9,847 bases of DNA from an uncultured Actinomycetes bacterium (GCA_937927625.1 CALBSD010000080.1:1-9847), one strand, 5' to 3'; positions 1 to 6,622 are shown, counted from the stretch's first letter. Program-made: numbers and translations. The notes: generated by a model from the letters alone, not told the origin.

Positions 1-513
1 AATGACAGCAACAGTGCAATCGCAGTGCTGTACATGAATGCATTGCCGACCACAACGACCATTGCAACCACCTCCACTATTGCGACAACGACGACTGCCC
101 CCACGACAACAGCTGGGCCAACAACGACTGCCCCAACGACGACCGCCCCCACGACAACGGTGGCGATAACGATTCCGCCGTCAACATCGCCACCAACTAC
201 GACGCAGCTAAGCACGACCACATCACCATCCCAATTTCTGGCTTCAACGACACCAACAAAAATTCCGGTACTGAAAGTGCGAAAGGGCAAGAGCGTGACC
301 GCGAAGAAGATTGCAACAACTGTCTCTCTCGCAATTCCGAAACGCTCGCAAGGCTCAATGCGGATCTCCATTATTCGCGGCACCAAGTACTGCAGGTTCA
401 GTGGAAGTGCTGTGCGCGGAATCCAGAAGGGGACATGTACGGTCACCGTGGTGCTCATGCCCAAAATGGGAAAACCCACAGTGAAAACCATGAAAATTAC
501 GGTTCTCTCGTAG
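1..513 (+). CDS. C-terminal part of a secreted/surface protein with Thr/Pro linker (5' partial)
   Basis: The frame is open from base 1 to the TAG at 511-513, so the true start lies upstream of the window; internal GTG and ATG codons at 25 and 34 are not needed as starts. About 170 residues are visible. The first 20 or so end in a short ordinary stretch. Then comes a linker of some 60 residues made almost only of Thr, Pro, Ala, Ile and Ser, including four PTTTA-like units. The last 80 residues form a basic, beta-rich domain (from about KIPVLKVRKGK) with two cysteines, in KYCRFSG and KGTCTVTV, that could form a disulfide outside the cell. Known pattern: such low-complexity linkers join extracellular domains in actinobacterial surface proteins. 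I infer export and perhaps attachment to the envelope through this C-terminal domain. No enzymatic motif is visible and no specific function can be given. No terminator is obvious after the stop. Confidence 0.75.
   Translation, partial: NDSNSAIAVLYMNALPTTTTIATTSTIATTTTAPTTTAGPTTTAPTTTAPTTTVAITIPPSTSPPTTTQLSTTTSPSQFLASTTPTKIPVLKVRKGKSVTAKKIATTVSLAIPKRSQGSMRISIIRGTKYCRFSGSAVRGIQKGTCTVTVVLMPKMGKPTVKTMKITVLS
97..159 (+). repeat. Four degenerate 15-base units encoding Pro-Thr-Thr-Thr-Ala
   Basis: Four successive 15-base units, roughly gcc-cc(c/a)-ac(g/a)-ac(g/a)-ac(a/c/t), encode A-P-T-T-T with one Gly insertion in the second unit. They form the core of the extracellular linker in the partial gene around them. 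Third-base variation between units shows the repeat is kept at the protein level rather than being a recent exact duplication. Such tracts can change length by slippage. Confidence 0.7.
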
Positions 514-563
514 CCGTTGATGTCTGGAAATTGCAGCCCTACAGAAGCGGTAGCGTTCTAGGC

Positions 564-1196
564 GTGGAGCAACATCACACACCGTCATCCCGTGAACGAA
601 TCATCGCCGCAGCGCGCGCTGAAGTTGAAGGCAAGGGCATCCTTGGTCTTCGTGTGCAAGATGTTGCACAGAATGCAAAAGTTTCTGTCCCGCTCATCTA
701 CAAGTACTACATCGACCGTGACGGCCTACTTGCCGAAGTGTTAGGCGAGATGTTTGAAGAACATGTTCTGGAACAACTAGACGCGTCCGAGGCATATATC
801 AATGCATTGGAGCATCCAACGATTGATGATGTCATGGCAATTATCTCTTTGCCGCAACAAGACTTTCGTCGCCCACGTCGTTGGACGCGAATGCAAATTC
901 TTGCGGCATCGATGGAAATTCCTGCATTGCGTGAACGCCTCGGACTTGTACAGGCAGTGATTCAAGAGCGCATGACTGCGTTTCTTGACGATATTCAGCG
1001 GCGCATGACCGGCGGCAATATCCCCGTCGATTCGTCTGCTCTGGCCATGCTCCTGCAGTCCTACTCATTCGGATTTGTGCTCAATGACCTTTTAGATGAA
1101 ACGGGTCAAGGCATCAAGAATGAGGACTTCGCGGCCCTCATGCGCGCATTCATCACGCCCGCCATTCTTGGTAATCAAGCAACATCCGTAGAATGA
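564..1196 (+). CDS. TetR-family transcriptional regulator
   Basis: This is a 210-residue protein, the usual TetR size. The N-terminal region (residues about 10-57) fits the TetR DNA-binding domain: RERIIAAARAE helix 1, then LRVQDVAQNAKVSVPLIYKYY as the helix-turn-helix with the typical [L/I]Y-x-Y-[F/Y] ending, then RDGLLAEVL. The rest is helical and divergent, as expected for a ligand-binding and dimerisation domain; the ligand cannot be read from sequence. I chose the GTG at 564 because it puts about ten residues before helix 1. The open frame reaches back to an ATG at 435, but that would overlap the upstream gene by 79 bases. No strong Shine-Dalgarno precedes 564, and a TTG at 531 is an alternative. 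The stop TGA (1194-1196) lies just before ppa, suggesting co-transcription, though a functional link to pyrophosphatase is not established. Confidence 0.85.
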   Translation: MEQHHTPSSRERIIAAARAEVEGKGILGLRVQDVAQNAKVSVPLIYKYYIDRDGLLAEVLGEMFEEHVLEQLDASEAYINALEHPTIDDVMAIISLPQQDFRRPRRWTRMQILAASMEIPALRERLGLVQAVIQERMTAFLDDIQRRMTGGNIPVDSSALAMLLQSYSFGFVLNDLLDETGQGIKNEDFAALMRAFITPAILGNQATSVE

Positions 1197-1201
1197 CTCC
1201 T

Positions 1202-1690
1202 ATGGAAGTCGAAATGATCGTTGAGATCCCTCAGGGGTCTCGCAATAAGTACGAGATGGATCACGAGACCGGAGCTATTTGGCTCGATCGCACCCTCTTC
1301 ACTGCAACGCAGTACCCACTTGATTATGGCTTCTTCCCAGGTACACATGGCGAAGACGGCGATCCACTTGATGCGTTGGTGTGGCTGAATCAGCCCACCT
1401 TCCCTGGCTGCCACATCTGGGTGCGGCCTGTCGCTGTGTTCTGGATGTCCGATGAAAAGGGTCCCGATGCAAAGGTCCTTTGCGTTGGTTCACACGATCC
1501 GCGCTTCGCTCAGTACAAAGACATTAAGGACTTACCCGAGCATCTCCTTGATGAAGTCGGCAACTTCTTTGAGACGTACAAGCTCCTTGAACCCAACAAA
1601 GACACCACGGTGAAGGGTTGGGAAGGTCGCGCTGCGGCACAAAAGGAAATTGAAGACGCCGTCGAGCGTTTCAAACACCTCAAGCACTAG
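1202..1690 (+). CDS. ppa: Inorganic pyrophosphatase, family I (soluble)
   Basis: The protein hydrolyses pyrophosphate to two phosphates in the cytosol, pulling biosynthetic reactions such as nucleic acid and aminoacyl-tRNA synthesis forward. It has 162 residues, the usual length of actinobacterial Ppa. The N-terminal pattern (I)VEIPQGSRNKYEMDHETG matches family substrate-binding residues. The metal-binding signature DGDPLDA lies at residues 52-58, and further acidic metal ligands at D84 and D89 in SDEKGPDAK. All expected catalytic acidic residues are present, so it should be active with Mg2+. I chose the ATG at 1202 because the N-terminus then aligns with the known actinobacterial form (MEFDVTIEIP-like). 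An ATG at 1193 overlaps the TetR stop as ATGA, and an ATG at 1214 has the best Shine-Dalgarno (GGAAG at 1204-1208). With either of the first two, translation may be coupled to the TetR gene. Confidence 0.95.
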   Translation: MEVEMIVEIPQGSRNKYEMDHETGAIWLDRTLFTATQYPLDYGFFPGTHGEDGDPLDALVWLNQPTFPGCHIWVRPVAVFWMSDEKGPDAKVLCVGSHDPRFAQYKDIKDLPEHLLDEVGNFFETYKLLEPNKDTTVKGWEGRAAAQKEIEDAVERFKHLKH

Positions 1691-1706
1691 ACGATCTCGA
1701 CGTCTA
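1688..1706. terminator. Short inverted repeat between convergent genes (weak terminator candidate)
   Basis: TAGACG (1688-1693) and CGTCTA (1701-1706) are perfect inverted copies around a 7-base loop. They include the ppa stop codon and fill the 16-base gap before the stop of the opposing gene. There is no uridine run on either strand, so this is only a weak candidate for ending transcription in both directions. Confidence 0.25.
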
Positions 1707-2150
1707 TCAATCTTGTTGTTCGGATGCGTCCTGCATCCAGAAACTCACGAGCCCTGCTGGTGACTCATCGATGGTGACGGAGATGTCAATCTGTCCTGCA
1801 CGCGGTGCAGCGATGGACTGCAGCGGCAATGCGAAATGGAAGTTCAAACCTTCGCCTGGGTTGAGTTCTGCATCACCTTCAAACTGAAACTCAATTCGGG
1901 CAATCTCTTCGATGGTGTCGGGGTAGCGCATGATGAGGCGACCTGTGTGCACTTCACCCACGCGATGAGGATGCACATAGACGGACATCGCAATCGTTGC
2001 GTCAATAGCTGTGGGGAAGCCGGTGGTTGTTCCGATTCGTGTGATGCCACCGCTGAGGATGTTCAACATGCCTTCGCGAATGTTGGCGTAGTCGCACAAT
2101 AAGAGCGTGGTGAGATCGATGCCGGAATCGGCCAAGGGGTCGAGGTTCAT
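1707..2150 (-). CDS. DUF6941-like protein of unknown function
   Basis: A 147-residue protein with no signal peptide or membrane segment, so probably cytosolic. The N-terminal third reads TTLLLCDYANIREGMLNI followed by LSGGITRI. From memory this resembles the DUF6941 family, in which a 'CDxA...GKL.ilG' opening precedes a small all-beta domain; this assignment was not searched. The middle carries VYVHPHRVGEVHTGRL and the end SVTIDESPAGLVSFWMQ, with alternating hydrophobic residues typical of beta strands. No catalytic motif is apparent. The gene lies 13 bases downstream of the universal stress protein gene on the same strand, so the two are probably co-transcribed. I prefer the ATG at 2150; a GTG at 2153 is directly next to it, and GAGG at 2153-2156 is unusually close for a ribosome-binding site. 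It ends convergent with ppa. Confidence 0.7.
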   Translation of the reverse strand: MNLDPLADSGIDLTTLLLCDYANIREGMLNILSGGITRIGTTTGFPTAIDATIAMSVYVHPHRVGEVHTGRLIMRYPDTIEEIARIEFQFEGDAELNPGEGLNFHFALPLQSIAAPRAGQIDISVTIDESPAGLVSFWMQDASEQQD

Positions 2151-2163
2151 CACCTCACGGTAG

Positions 2164-2598
2164 TTACTCGTTGACCGGAACGATGACTACTGGCACTTTT
2201 GAGTGCCGTGCAACGTAATCAGCGACGGATCCGAGCAAAAGTCCCATCACTCCACCGTGCCCACGAGAGCCAATCACGACGAGATCGGCAGTTGTATCAA
2301 GAAGGGCGTTGCGCGGGTCATTGTTTTCGAAATGAACAGCCAGAGAGACTCCGCGATTTGCGGCTGCTTGTGCGACTCGCTTGTTTTCTTGTTCAAGAAT
2401 TGTGCGAGCACCTGTGTCATCAAATGAATACGACATGGCCATCTCGGCCGGAACAACAACCGGGCTCCACGCTGAGAGAAGAATCACCGTGTCCCCTGAG
2501 TGAGCAAATGAAATTGCCCAATCAATTGCTTTCGCAGAATTCGGTGATCCATCGACACCTACAACGATCCGACGCTTACCAGCTGTACTTGTTGTCAT
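2164..2598 (-). CDS. Universal stress protein, UspA family (ATP-binding type)
   Basis: A 144-residue single-domain Usp. It opens with the first beta strand RRIVVGVDGS (residues 9-18), whose Asp16 usually contacts adenine. It ends with the ATP-binding signature G-x2-G-x9-G-S: G110, G113, G123 and S124 within IGSRGHGGVMG...LLLGS. That motif places it in the ATP-binding subclass, which in actinobacteria is linked to hypoxia, starvation and redox stress; the exact role is unknown. Usp proteins act in the cytosol as dimers. I chose ATG at 2598; a GTG at 2619 would add seven residues, and AGAGG lies about 12 bases upstream of the ATG, somewhat far. It is 100 bases downstream of the permease stop, so it may have its own promoter, and it leads into the DUF6941-like gene. 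Confidence 0.92.
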   Translation of the reverse strand: MTTSTAGKRRIVVGVDGSPNSAKAIDWAISFAHSGDTVILLSAWSPVVVPAEMAMSYSFDDTGARTILEQENKRVAQAAANRGVSLAVHFENNDPRNALLDTTADLVVIGSRGHGGVMGLLLGSVADYVARHSKVPVVIVPVNE

Positions 2599-2658
2599 GT
2601 TGTGACCGTACCTCTGCACTCCAGCGATGTGAAGCGGTCTTTCGAAGGTTGGTAGTCA

Positions 2659-2678
2659 CATACTTGATGTCAGGTATG
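2659..2678. promoter_or_regulatory. Small inverted repeat upstream of the usp gene
   Basis: CATAC (2659-2663) and GTATG (2674-2678) are inverted around 10 bases in the 100-base gap between the permease stop and the usp start. It may be an operator or just chance: the arms are only 5 bases and no convincing -35/-10 pair could be placed next to it. Confidence 0.2.
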
Positions 2679-2698
2679 CCTCACAAAACGCAATGAAA

Positions 2699-3559
2699 TC
2701 AATGTGAATGATCGTGGTCGTGAGTGTGATGAACATACGTTCTGTCAGATGTCGCAAAGCGAATTGCATACAGAACGATGAACACTGTTGTGGCTCCGAG
2801 TGTGATGGCAGGCCCGGGCGACAGATCAAAGTGATATGCAACAATGAAGCCGGTAAGGACTTCTGTCAGACCAATTGCAATTGCCGCACGGGTGATGGAG
2901 CCGACATTGTTGAAGAAGAGGCGAGCAGTGGCAGTCGGTGTGATGAGAAGTGACACGGTGAGTGCAATGCCTACGGTGTTGAGACACACGACAACGCACA
3001 CGGCAAGAAGCACAAGCATTGCTGCATCGAGACGCTGTACTCGGATGCCGATTTGTGTGGCGTGGTCACGGTCAAAAGTGGCGAACTTGAGGTCATCAAA
3101 ACGGAACCACACAAAACCGACGGCAAGAACCGTGAGAACGAGCGTGATCCAGAGGTCTGCAGAGTTCACCGTGAGTAATTGGCCAAACAAGAAATGACTG
3201 ATCGACACGGTTGTGTCCATCTTGCTGAGCAGTATCGCTCCGAGGGCGAACATTCCGCTACCTACGACAGCGATGACCGAATCAGTTGCGATGCGACGGT
3301 TCTGGGACAAGAAATGAATGATGAGCGCCATGAGGATGCCAGCGACGAGCGCGCCGGGTAGCACTGCATTGGTGCCGAACCACGCAAAGCCGAGGGCAAC
3401 GCCGCCCAAAACGCTGTGCGACATTGCGTCGCCGAGGTACGCAAGCTTGCGAAGGGAGATCCAAGTGCCAACAACAGGGGCGAGGATGCCCACCATGATG
3501 CAGATGAGCCCAGCACGTTGGGTGAAATCGGATTGGAACGGGTCAAGTAGCCAGCTCAT
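2699..3559 (-). CDS. znuB: Zinc-type ABC transporter, membrane permease
   Basis: A 286-residue ABC-3 family permease with about eight hydrophobic segments. It forms the membrane channel through which the metal passes. The family-typical stretch LGDAMSHSVLGGVALGF lies near residues 42-58, and the coupling region includes TATARLF (about 225). The protein ends in a His/Asp-rich tail with VHHTHDHDHSH as its last 11 residues, which could bind Zn2+ at the membrane surface. That fits a zinc importer but is not proof. I chose the ATG at 3559 because it overlaps the ATPase stop as ATGA, the classic arrangement for translational coupling; a TTG at 3574 would extend it by five residues. Family members import Zn2+ or Mn2+, and here the binding protein decides in favour of zinc. 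It is the last gene of the importer operon. Confidence 0.93.
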   Translation of the reverse strand: MSWLLDPFQSDFTQRAGLICIMVGILAPVVGTWISLRKLAYLGDAMSHSVLGGVALGFAWFGTNAVLPGALVAGILMALIIHFLSQNRRIATDSVIAVVGSGMFALGAILLSKMDTTVSISHFLFGQLLTVNSADLWITLVLTVLAVGFVWFRFDDLKFATFDRDHATQIGIRVQRLDAAMLVLLAVCVVVCLNTVGIALTVSLLITPTATARLFFNNVGSITRAAIAIGLTEVLTGFIVAYHFDLSPGPAITLGATTVFIVLYAIRFATSDRTYVHHTHDHDHSH

Positions 3560-4293
3560 TGCGGTTGCCCCCAATGGCCGTGGCTAAAGAGCGCTTCGAG
3601 TTTTGCGCCAGTGAGTTCAATGTCTGGTGAGCCATCACCCATGACGCGACCGTTGACGGCAAGACAACGAGAGAAGCGCGCACGAACCAAACCGAGGTCA
3701 TGTGTGGACACCAAGATGGAAGTTCCTTGTGTACACAACTCTGCAAAAAGTGCAATGAGCTCTTCGGTGTGGCGAGTGTCGACGCCCGACAATGCCTCGT
3801 CGAGTAGCAGCACGTCTGCTTCTTGAGCGAGAGCACGCGCCAACAGCACACGTTGCACTTGTCCGCCTGAAAGCGTTGCGAGAGAACGTGTTTCCATACC
3901 CGCAAGGTCAACCTGCGAAAGACACGCCGTTACTTTCTTGATATCAGCATCTGTCGCGCGCATGCGACGACCGTGGAAGCGGCGACGCCCCGCGAGTACA
4001 ACTTCGGCCACAGTGATTGGGAAGCGGAGGTCAAGATCTGATTGCTGCGGAATGTACGCAATCGCTTTGCGCTCGAGGTGATGGCACTGTTCGCCGTGCA
4101 CGACGACATCACCCTCATGGTCAACGAAACCAGCGAGAGCTTTGAACATGGTGGATTTTCCGGCACCATTGGGGCCAACGACGGCAATGAGTTCTCCGGC
4201 GCCGACAGCGAAGGATGAATACGACAACGCTTTCGTGTCGTTGTAGGAGACAGCCAGGTCGACTGCCTGCAGAACAACGCCACTATTTGTCAC
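3556..4293 (-). CDS. znuC: Zinc-type ABC transporter, ATP-binding protein
   Basis: A 245-residue nucleotide-binding subunit that powers metal import on the inner face of the membrane. All core motifs are present in order: Walker A GPNGAGKST (residues 40-48), Q-loop YIPQQSD (Q83/Q84), the RFPITVAEVVLAGR stretch typical of the metal-importer branch, ABC signature LSGGQ (141-145), Walker B VLLLDEA (161-167) and H-loop STHD (H198). The usual DEP after Walker B is DEA, a mild variation that should not abolish activity. I chose GTG at 4293 because it overlaps the stop of the binding-protein gene as GTGA and places the first beta strand at the normal distance; a TTG at 4299 is the alternative. Overlaps on both sides make coupled translation with its two partners very likely. 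Confidence 0.95.
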   Translation of the reverse strand: MTNSGVVLQAVDLAVSYNDTKALSYSSFAVGAGELIAVVGPNGAGKSTMFKALAGFVDHEGDVVVHGEQCHHLERKAIAYIPQQSDLDLRFPITVAEVVLAGRRRFHGRRMRATDADIKKVTACLSQVDLAGMETRSLATLSGGQVQRVLLARALAQEADVLLLDEALSGVDTRHTEELIALFAELCTQGTSILVSTHDLGLVRARFSRCLAVNGRVMGDGSPDIELTGAKLEALFSHGHWGQPQ

Positions 4294-5219
4294 TTGCAAC
4301 CCAGTCCGGCAGCAATCTTGGTGATGTTCGACTTCATGATGCTGATGTAGTTCGCGCCTGCAGCAAGATTCTTTTCGGAAATGGTTTCCACTGCGTCAAT
4401 CGAATCGACTTTTGCGCCAATCATTTTCGCAAGCGTGTCTGCGAATTCACGGGGCAACGTCTTTTCATAGAAGACGGTGGTGACATCACCATCTTTCGTG
4501 CCCTGGGCAATCTGCTCAAGATATTTAGCGGAAGGTTCCTGTTCGGGATCCACACCCATAATTGCGATTGGGTTGAGATCGGCGCGGACGGCGAAATATT
4601 TGAACGCGTCATGAGAGGTCACGAGTTCTCGACGTACGCACGTCTTAAAGGTGGAGTCAATAAGAGTGCCCAATCGTTGCAACTCTGCTGCATACGTCGT
4701 GAGACCGTCGGTGAGAGGAGTCGTGTCAGCGAGTGTTGGAACTTTGCTGATTTCGGCGGCAACAGTGATGGCCATCTCCGACATGTTGTTGGGGTCAAGC
4801 CACACGTGTGGGTCGTTGCCGTATTTTTTGGCATCGTCAAAGCCGCTGACGGGGAAAAGATCGACTGAGTTCAAAAGATCAATTGTTTTTACTGAAGAAG
4901 GAAGAGATTTGATTGCCTTTTCAACATTCGGTTGGAATCCGCTTCCGAGATAGAAAACCACATCGGCTTTTGAGAGTTCAACGAGTTGCTGTGCTGAGAG
5001 ATCGGTCTCGTGGGGTTCTTTGCCTGCTGGTGTCAACTGCAGCAACTGCACTTCATCACCGGCGACACGTTGCACAATCTCTGCAATGGGATAAAACGAC
5101 GCGGCAATCACTGGGCGCTTGTCTGCATCCTTCTTATTGCCAAACACATTGCCCGGACCCCCGCACGAGGTGAACAAGACAGTGGATGCAAGCAATACAG
5201 AGAGTCGGGCGAACCGCAT
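4290..5219 (-). CDS. znuA: Zinc-binding lipoprotein of the ABC importer (ZnuA/TroA-like)
   Basis: A 309-residue cluster A-I (TroA superfamily) solute-binding protein. The N-terminus is a short signal sequence ending in LFTSC, so Cys19 is probably lipidated and the protein anchored outside the membrane; Phe at the -3 site is atypical for a lipobox. The metal ligands fit zinc: His70 in EPHETDL, His138 in DPHVWLDP and His203 in TSHDAF. In manganese-type relatives the third position is usually Glu. A conserved EPSAKYL follows at 228-234. No long His-rich loop is present, unlike E. coli ZnuA. Cys194 and Cys308 could form a disulfide. The start ATG at 5219 has GAGGAG immediately before it with no spacer, but a -10-like element 7 bases upstream points to a leaderless message. 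It is the first gene of the importer operon and carries its operator. Confidence 0.93.
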   Translation of the reverse strand: MRFARLSVLLASTVLFTSCGGPGNVFGNKKDADKRPVIAASFYPIAEIVQRVAGDEVQLLQLTPAGKEPHETDLSAQQLVELSKADVVFYLGSGFQPNVEKAIKSLPSSVKTIDLLNSVDLFPVSGFDDAKKYGNDPHVWLDPNNMSEMAITVAAEISKVPTLADTTPLTDGLTTYAAELQRLGTLIDSTFKTCVRRELVTSHDAFKYFAVRADLNPIAIMGVDPEQEPSAKYLEQIAQGTKDGDVTTVFYEKTLPREFADTLAKMIGAKVDSIDAVETISEKNLAAGANYISIMKSNITKIAAGLGCK

Positions 5220-5226
5220 CTCCTCA

Positions 5227-5263
5227 GATTATCCAAAATAAGAATCATTCCCAATATGGGAAT
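5227..5263 (-). promoter_or_regulatory. Putative leaderless promoter with Zur-like operator for the zinc operon
   Basis: On the minus strand GATAAT (5232-5227) is a good -10 candidate ending 7 bases before the znuA ATG, so transcription would start at or next to the start codon. TTGGGA (5254-5249), 16 bases further upstream, is a fair -35. A perfect 7-3-7 palindrome, ATTCCCA-ata-TGGGAAT (5247-5263), covers the -35. An overlapping imperfect palindrome on the minus strand, TGGGAATGATTCTTA (5253-5239), agrees at 11 of 15 positions with the actinobacterial Zur pattern TGAAAATGATTTTCA as I remember it. A repressor bound here would block polymerase. Promoter and regulator identity are inferred. Confidence 0.55.
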
Positions 5264-5269
5264 CAGGGT

Positions 5270-5890
5270 TTATTCCGCGTTGCGGGGGAGGGGCGCCGAC
5301 CACTTTTTCCAGCGACTGATCACTCGCAAGCCGAAGGCACATGCAATTGCAACTGCTGCGGTCGCAACGTTGTTCGATTCCACTTTGTCGCCGACCACGA
5401 CAATCACTGCGGCCAACAATGCAGCGGTTGCGTAGATCTCGCGATGCAATACCGCGGGAATCTCGCGAACAAGAACATCGCGAATGATGCCGCCACCGAT
5501 GGCTGTCAACATTCCGATGCCGCAAGCACCCACTGCGGGTACACCGAAATCGAGCGCCTTACGCGCACCAGCAACGGCGAAGAGTCCGAGACCCGCAGCA
5601 TCAACAAGAAGGAAGATGCGAGAGAGCCGAGCCATCGCTGGGTGCACGAAAAACACGATGAGGCCCACCACGACGGGTACGAGCAGATAACGACCATCTG
5701 TGAGGGCTGCCGCGGGGGTGGAACCGATGAGAGCGTCACGCATGAACCCGCCTCCGATGCCCGTGGCGACCGAGAGGAAGAGTACGCCGAAGAGATCGAG
5801 CTTTTTGTCGACTCCGGCAAGGGCTCCAGAGACTCCGAAGACGGCAATTCCGACGAGGTCGAGGACGAGAAGAAGGGTGGTTGCCGACAT
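5270..5890 (-). CDS. TRIC-type (UPF0126/YadS) membrane cation channel
   Basis: A 206-residue protein with about seven membrane segments and an internal duplication, as in the trimeric intracellular cation channel family. Each half carries the hallmark Gly-rich kink followed by Arg-Asp: ATGIGGGFMRDALIG at residues 42-56 and TAIGGGIIRDVLV at 129-141, the latter followed by REIPAVL. Bacterial members form trimeric monovalent cation (K+) channels in structural work; the physiological role is mostly unknown, so glycine or ion transport for this copy would be guesswork. I chose the ATG at 5890 because MSATTLLLVLDLVG is the typical family N-terminus and GGAG precedes it closely; a GTG at 5917 would add nine residues. 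Its stop is 50 bases from the znuA start and some read-through is possible, but znuA appears to have its own promoter. It is divergent from the HAD gene. Confidence 0.92.
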   Translation of the reverse strand: MSATTLLLVLDLVGIAVFGVSGALAGVDKKLDLFGVLFLSVATGIGGGFMRDALIGSTPAAALTDGRYLLVPVVVGLIVFFVHPAMARLSRIFLLVDAAGLGLFAVAGARKALDFGVPAVGACGIGMLTAIGGGIIRDVLVREIPAVLHREIYATAALLAAVIVVVGDKVESNNVATAAVAIACAFGLRVISRWKKWSAPLPRNAE

Positions 5891-5911
5891 GTCTCCAAAG
5901 TAGGCGACGAG

Positions 5912-5928
5912 GGTCACCTAGGGTGACC
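5912..5928. promoter_or_regulatory. Perfect 7-3-7 palindrome in a divergent promoter region
   Basis: GGTCACC (5912-5918), spacer TAG, GGTGACC (5922-5928): a perfect 17-base inverted repeat between the divergent TRIC and HAD genes, whose starts are only 40 bases apart. The right arm overlaps the probable Shine-Dalgarno (AGGGTG, 5920-5925) of the HAD gene, whose ATG is at 5931. A dimeric regulator bound here could control both genes. No regulator can be named. Confidence 0.45.
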
Positions 5929-5930
5929 AA

Positions 5931-6608
5931 ATGACCTCTCGCAATGTTCTCTTCTGGGACCTCGATGGCACGATTGCGGACTCCGGTGCAGGCATCACCG
6001 CATCGATGAACGAAGTCTTCGCAAACGTCGGTGCGGAAGCGATGAGCGATGTCGAAATTCGTCGTGTGATTGGTCCACCACTGCAAACAACGATGCCTGA
6101 ATTGTTGTCGCGACGTGGACTTGATGTTGCACGCACGGAGGAGTTCATTCACGAGTATCGACGTGTGTACAAAGAGCATCACTTGCCGCACACGCCGGTT
6201 ATTGAAGGCATGCGAGATGTGATCGAAGAGTTGTCGAAGCATTGGCATCTTGCAGTCGTCACAGCGAAGCCGCAAGAACAAGCAGTCGTCGCAATTCGTG
6301 CAACCGGATTAGATCATCACATGGTCACAGTGGTCGGTCCTGCTGCAGATGCACCTGTTCATAAATCCGTTTTGTTGCGTCGTGCGTTAGTTGATGTTGA
6401 ACGCGAACTGGGTGTTGTTCCGACATTGGAAAAGTGTTGGATGATTGGTGATCGCAATCACGATATTGAAGCGGGTGTGCAAGTAGGAACGAATGCATTG
6501 GGCGTTCTGTGGGGCTATGGCGATCATGCAGAACTTGCGTCGGCTGGCGCCCATGCCATCGTTTCTCAGCCTGCGGAACTCTTGTCTTTATTGCGTCCGA
6601 GCGCTTGA
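5931..6608 (+). CDS. HAD-superfamily phosphatase (phosphoglycolate phosphatase-like)
   Basis: A 225-residue haloacid dehalogenase-fold hydrolase. Motif I is WDLDGTIADS (nucleophile Asp10, acid Asp12), motif II VVTAKP (Thr near 115), motif III a Lys in VHKSVLLRR, and motif IV MIGDRNHDIEAG with metal ligands Asp174 and Asp178. Between motifs I and II is a helical cap of about 65 residues (C1 type), as in Gph, pyrophosphatase PpaX and beta-phosphoglucomutase. Phosphatase action on a small phosphorylated metabolite is likely; the exact substrate cannot be read from sequence. The ATG at 5931 is preceded by AGGGTG at a good distance, inside the palindrome of the divergent promoter. The gene is followed after 64 bases by mftD, with a hairpin and a new -10-like box between them, so co-transcription is possible but not certain. 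Confidence 0.9.
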   Translation: MTSRNVLFWDLDGTIADSGAGITASMNEVFANVGAEAMSDVEIRRVIGPPLQTTMPELLSRRGLDVARTEEFIHEYRRVYKEHHLPHTPVIEGMRDVIEELSKHWHLAVVTAKPQEQAVVAIRATGLDHHMVTVVGPAADAPVHKSVLLRRALVDVERELGVVPTLEKCWMIGDRNHDIEAGVQVGTNALGVLWGYGDHAELASAGAHAIVSQPAELLSLLRPSA

Positions 6609-6622
6609 TTGGGGAGCACGAT

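Noticed and set aside
435..563. Upstream extension of the TetR gene to an ATG at 435
   Set aside because: The added residues have no TetR character and would overlap the preceding coding region by 79 bases.
2199..2696. Plus-strand open frame of 165 codons
   Set aside because: Antisense to the universal stress protein gene, low-complexity basic product, no start signal.
4215..4868. Plus-strand open frame of 217 codons
   Set aside because: It overlaps the znuA/znuC genes on the opposite strand, which have all family motifs; its product looks random.
5186..5926. Long plus-strand open frame of 246 codons
   Set aside because: It lies antisense to the well-supported TRIC gene; its product is rich in Arg, Asp, Glu, His and Ser without fold or family likeness, as expected for the opposite strand of a membrane-protein gene.
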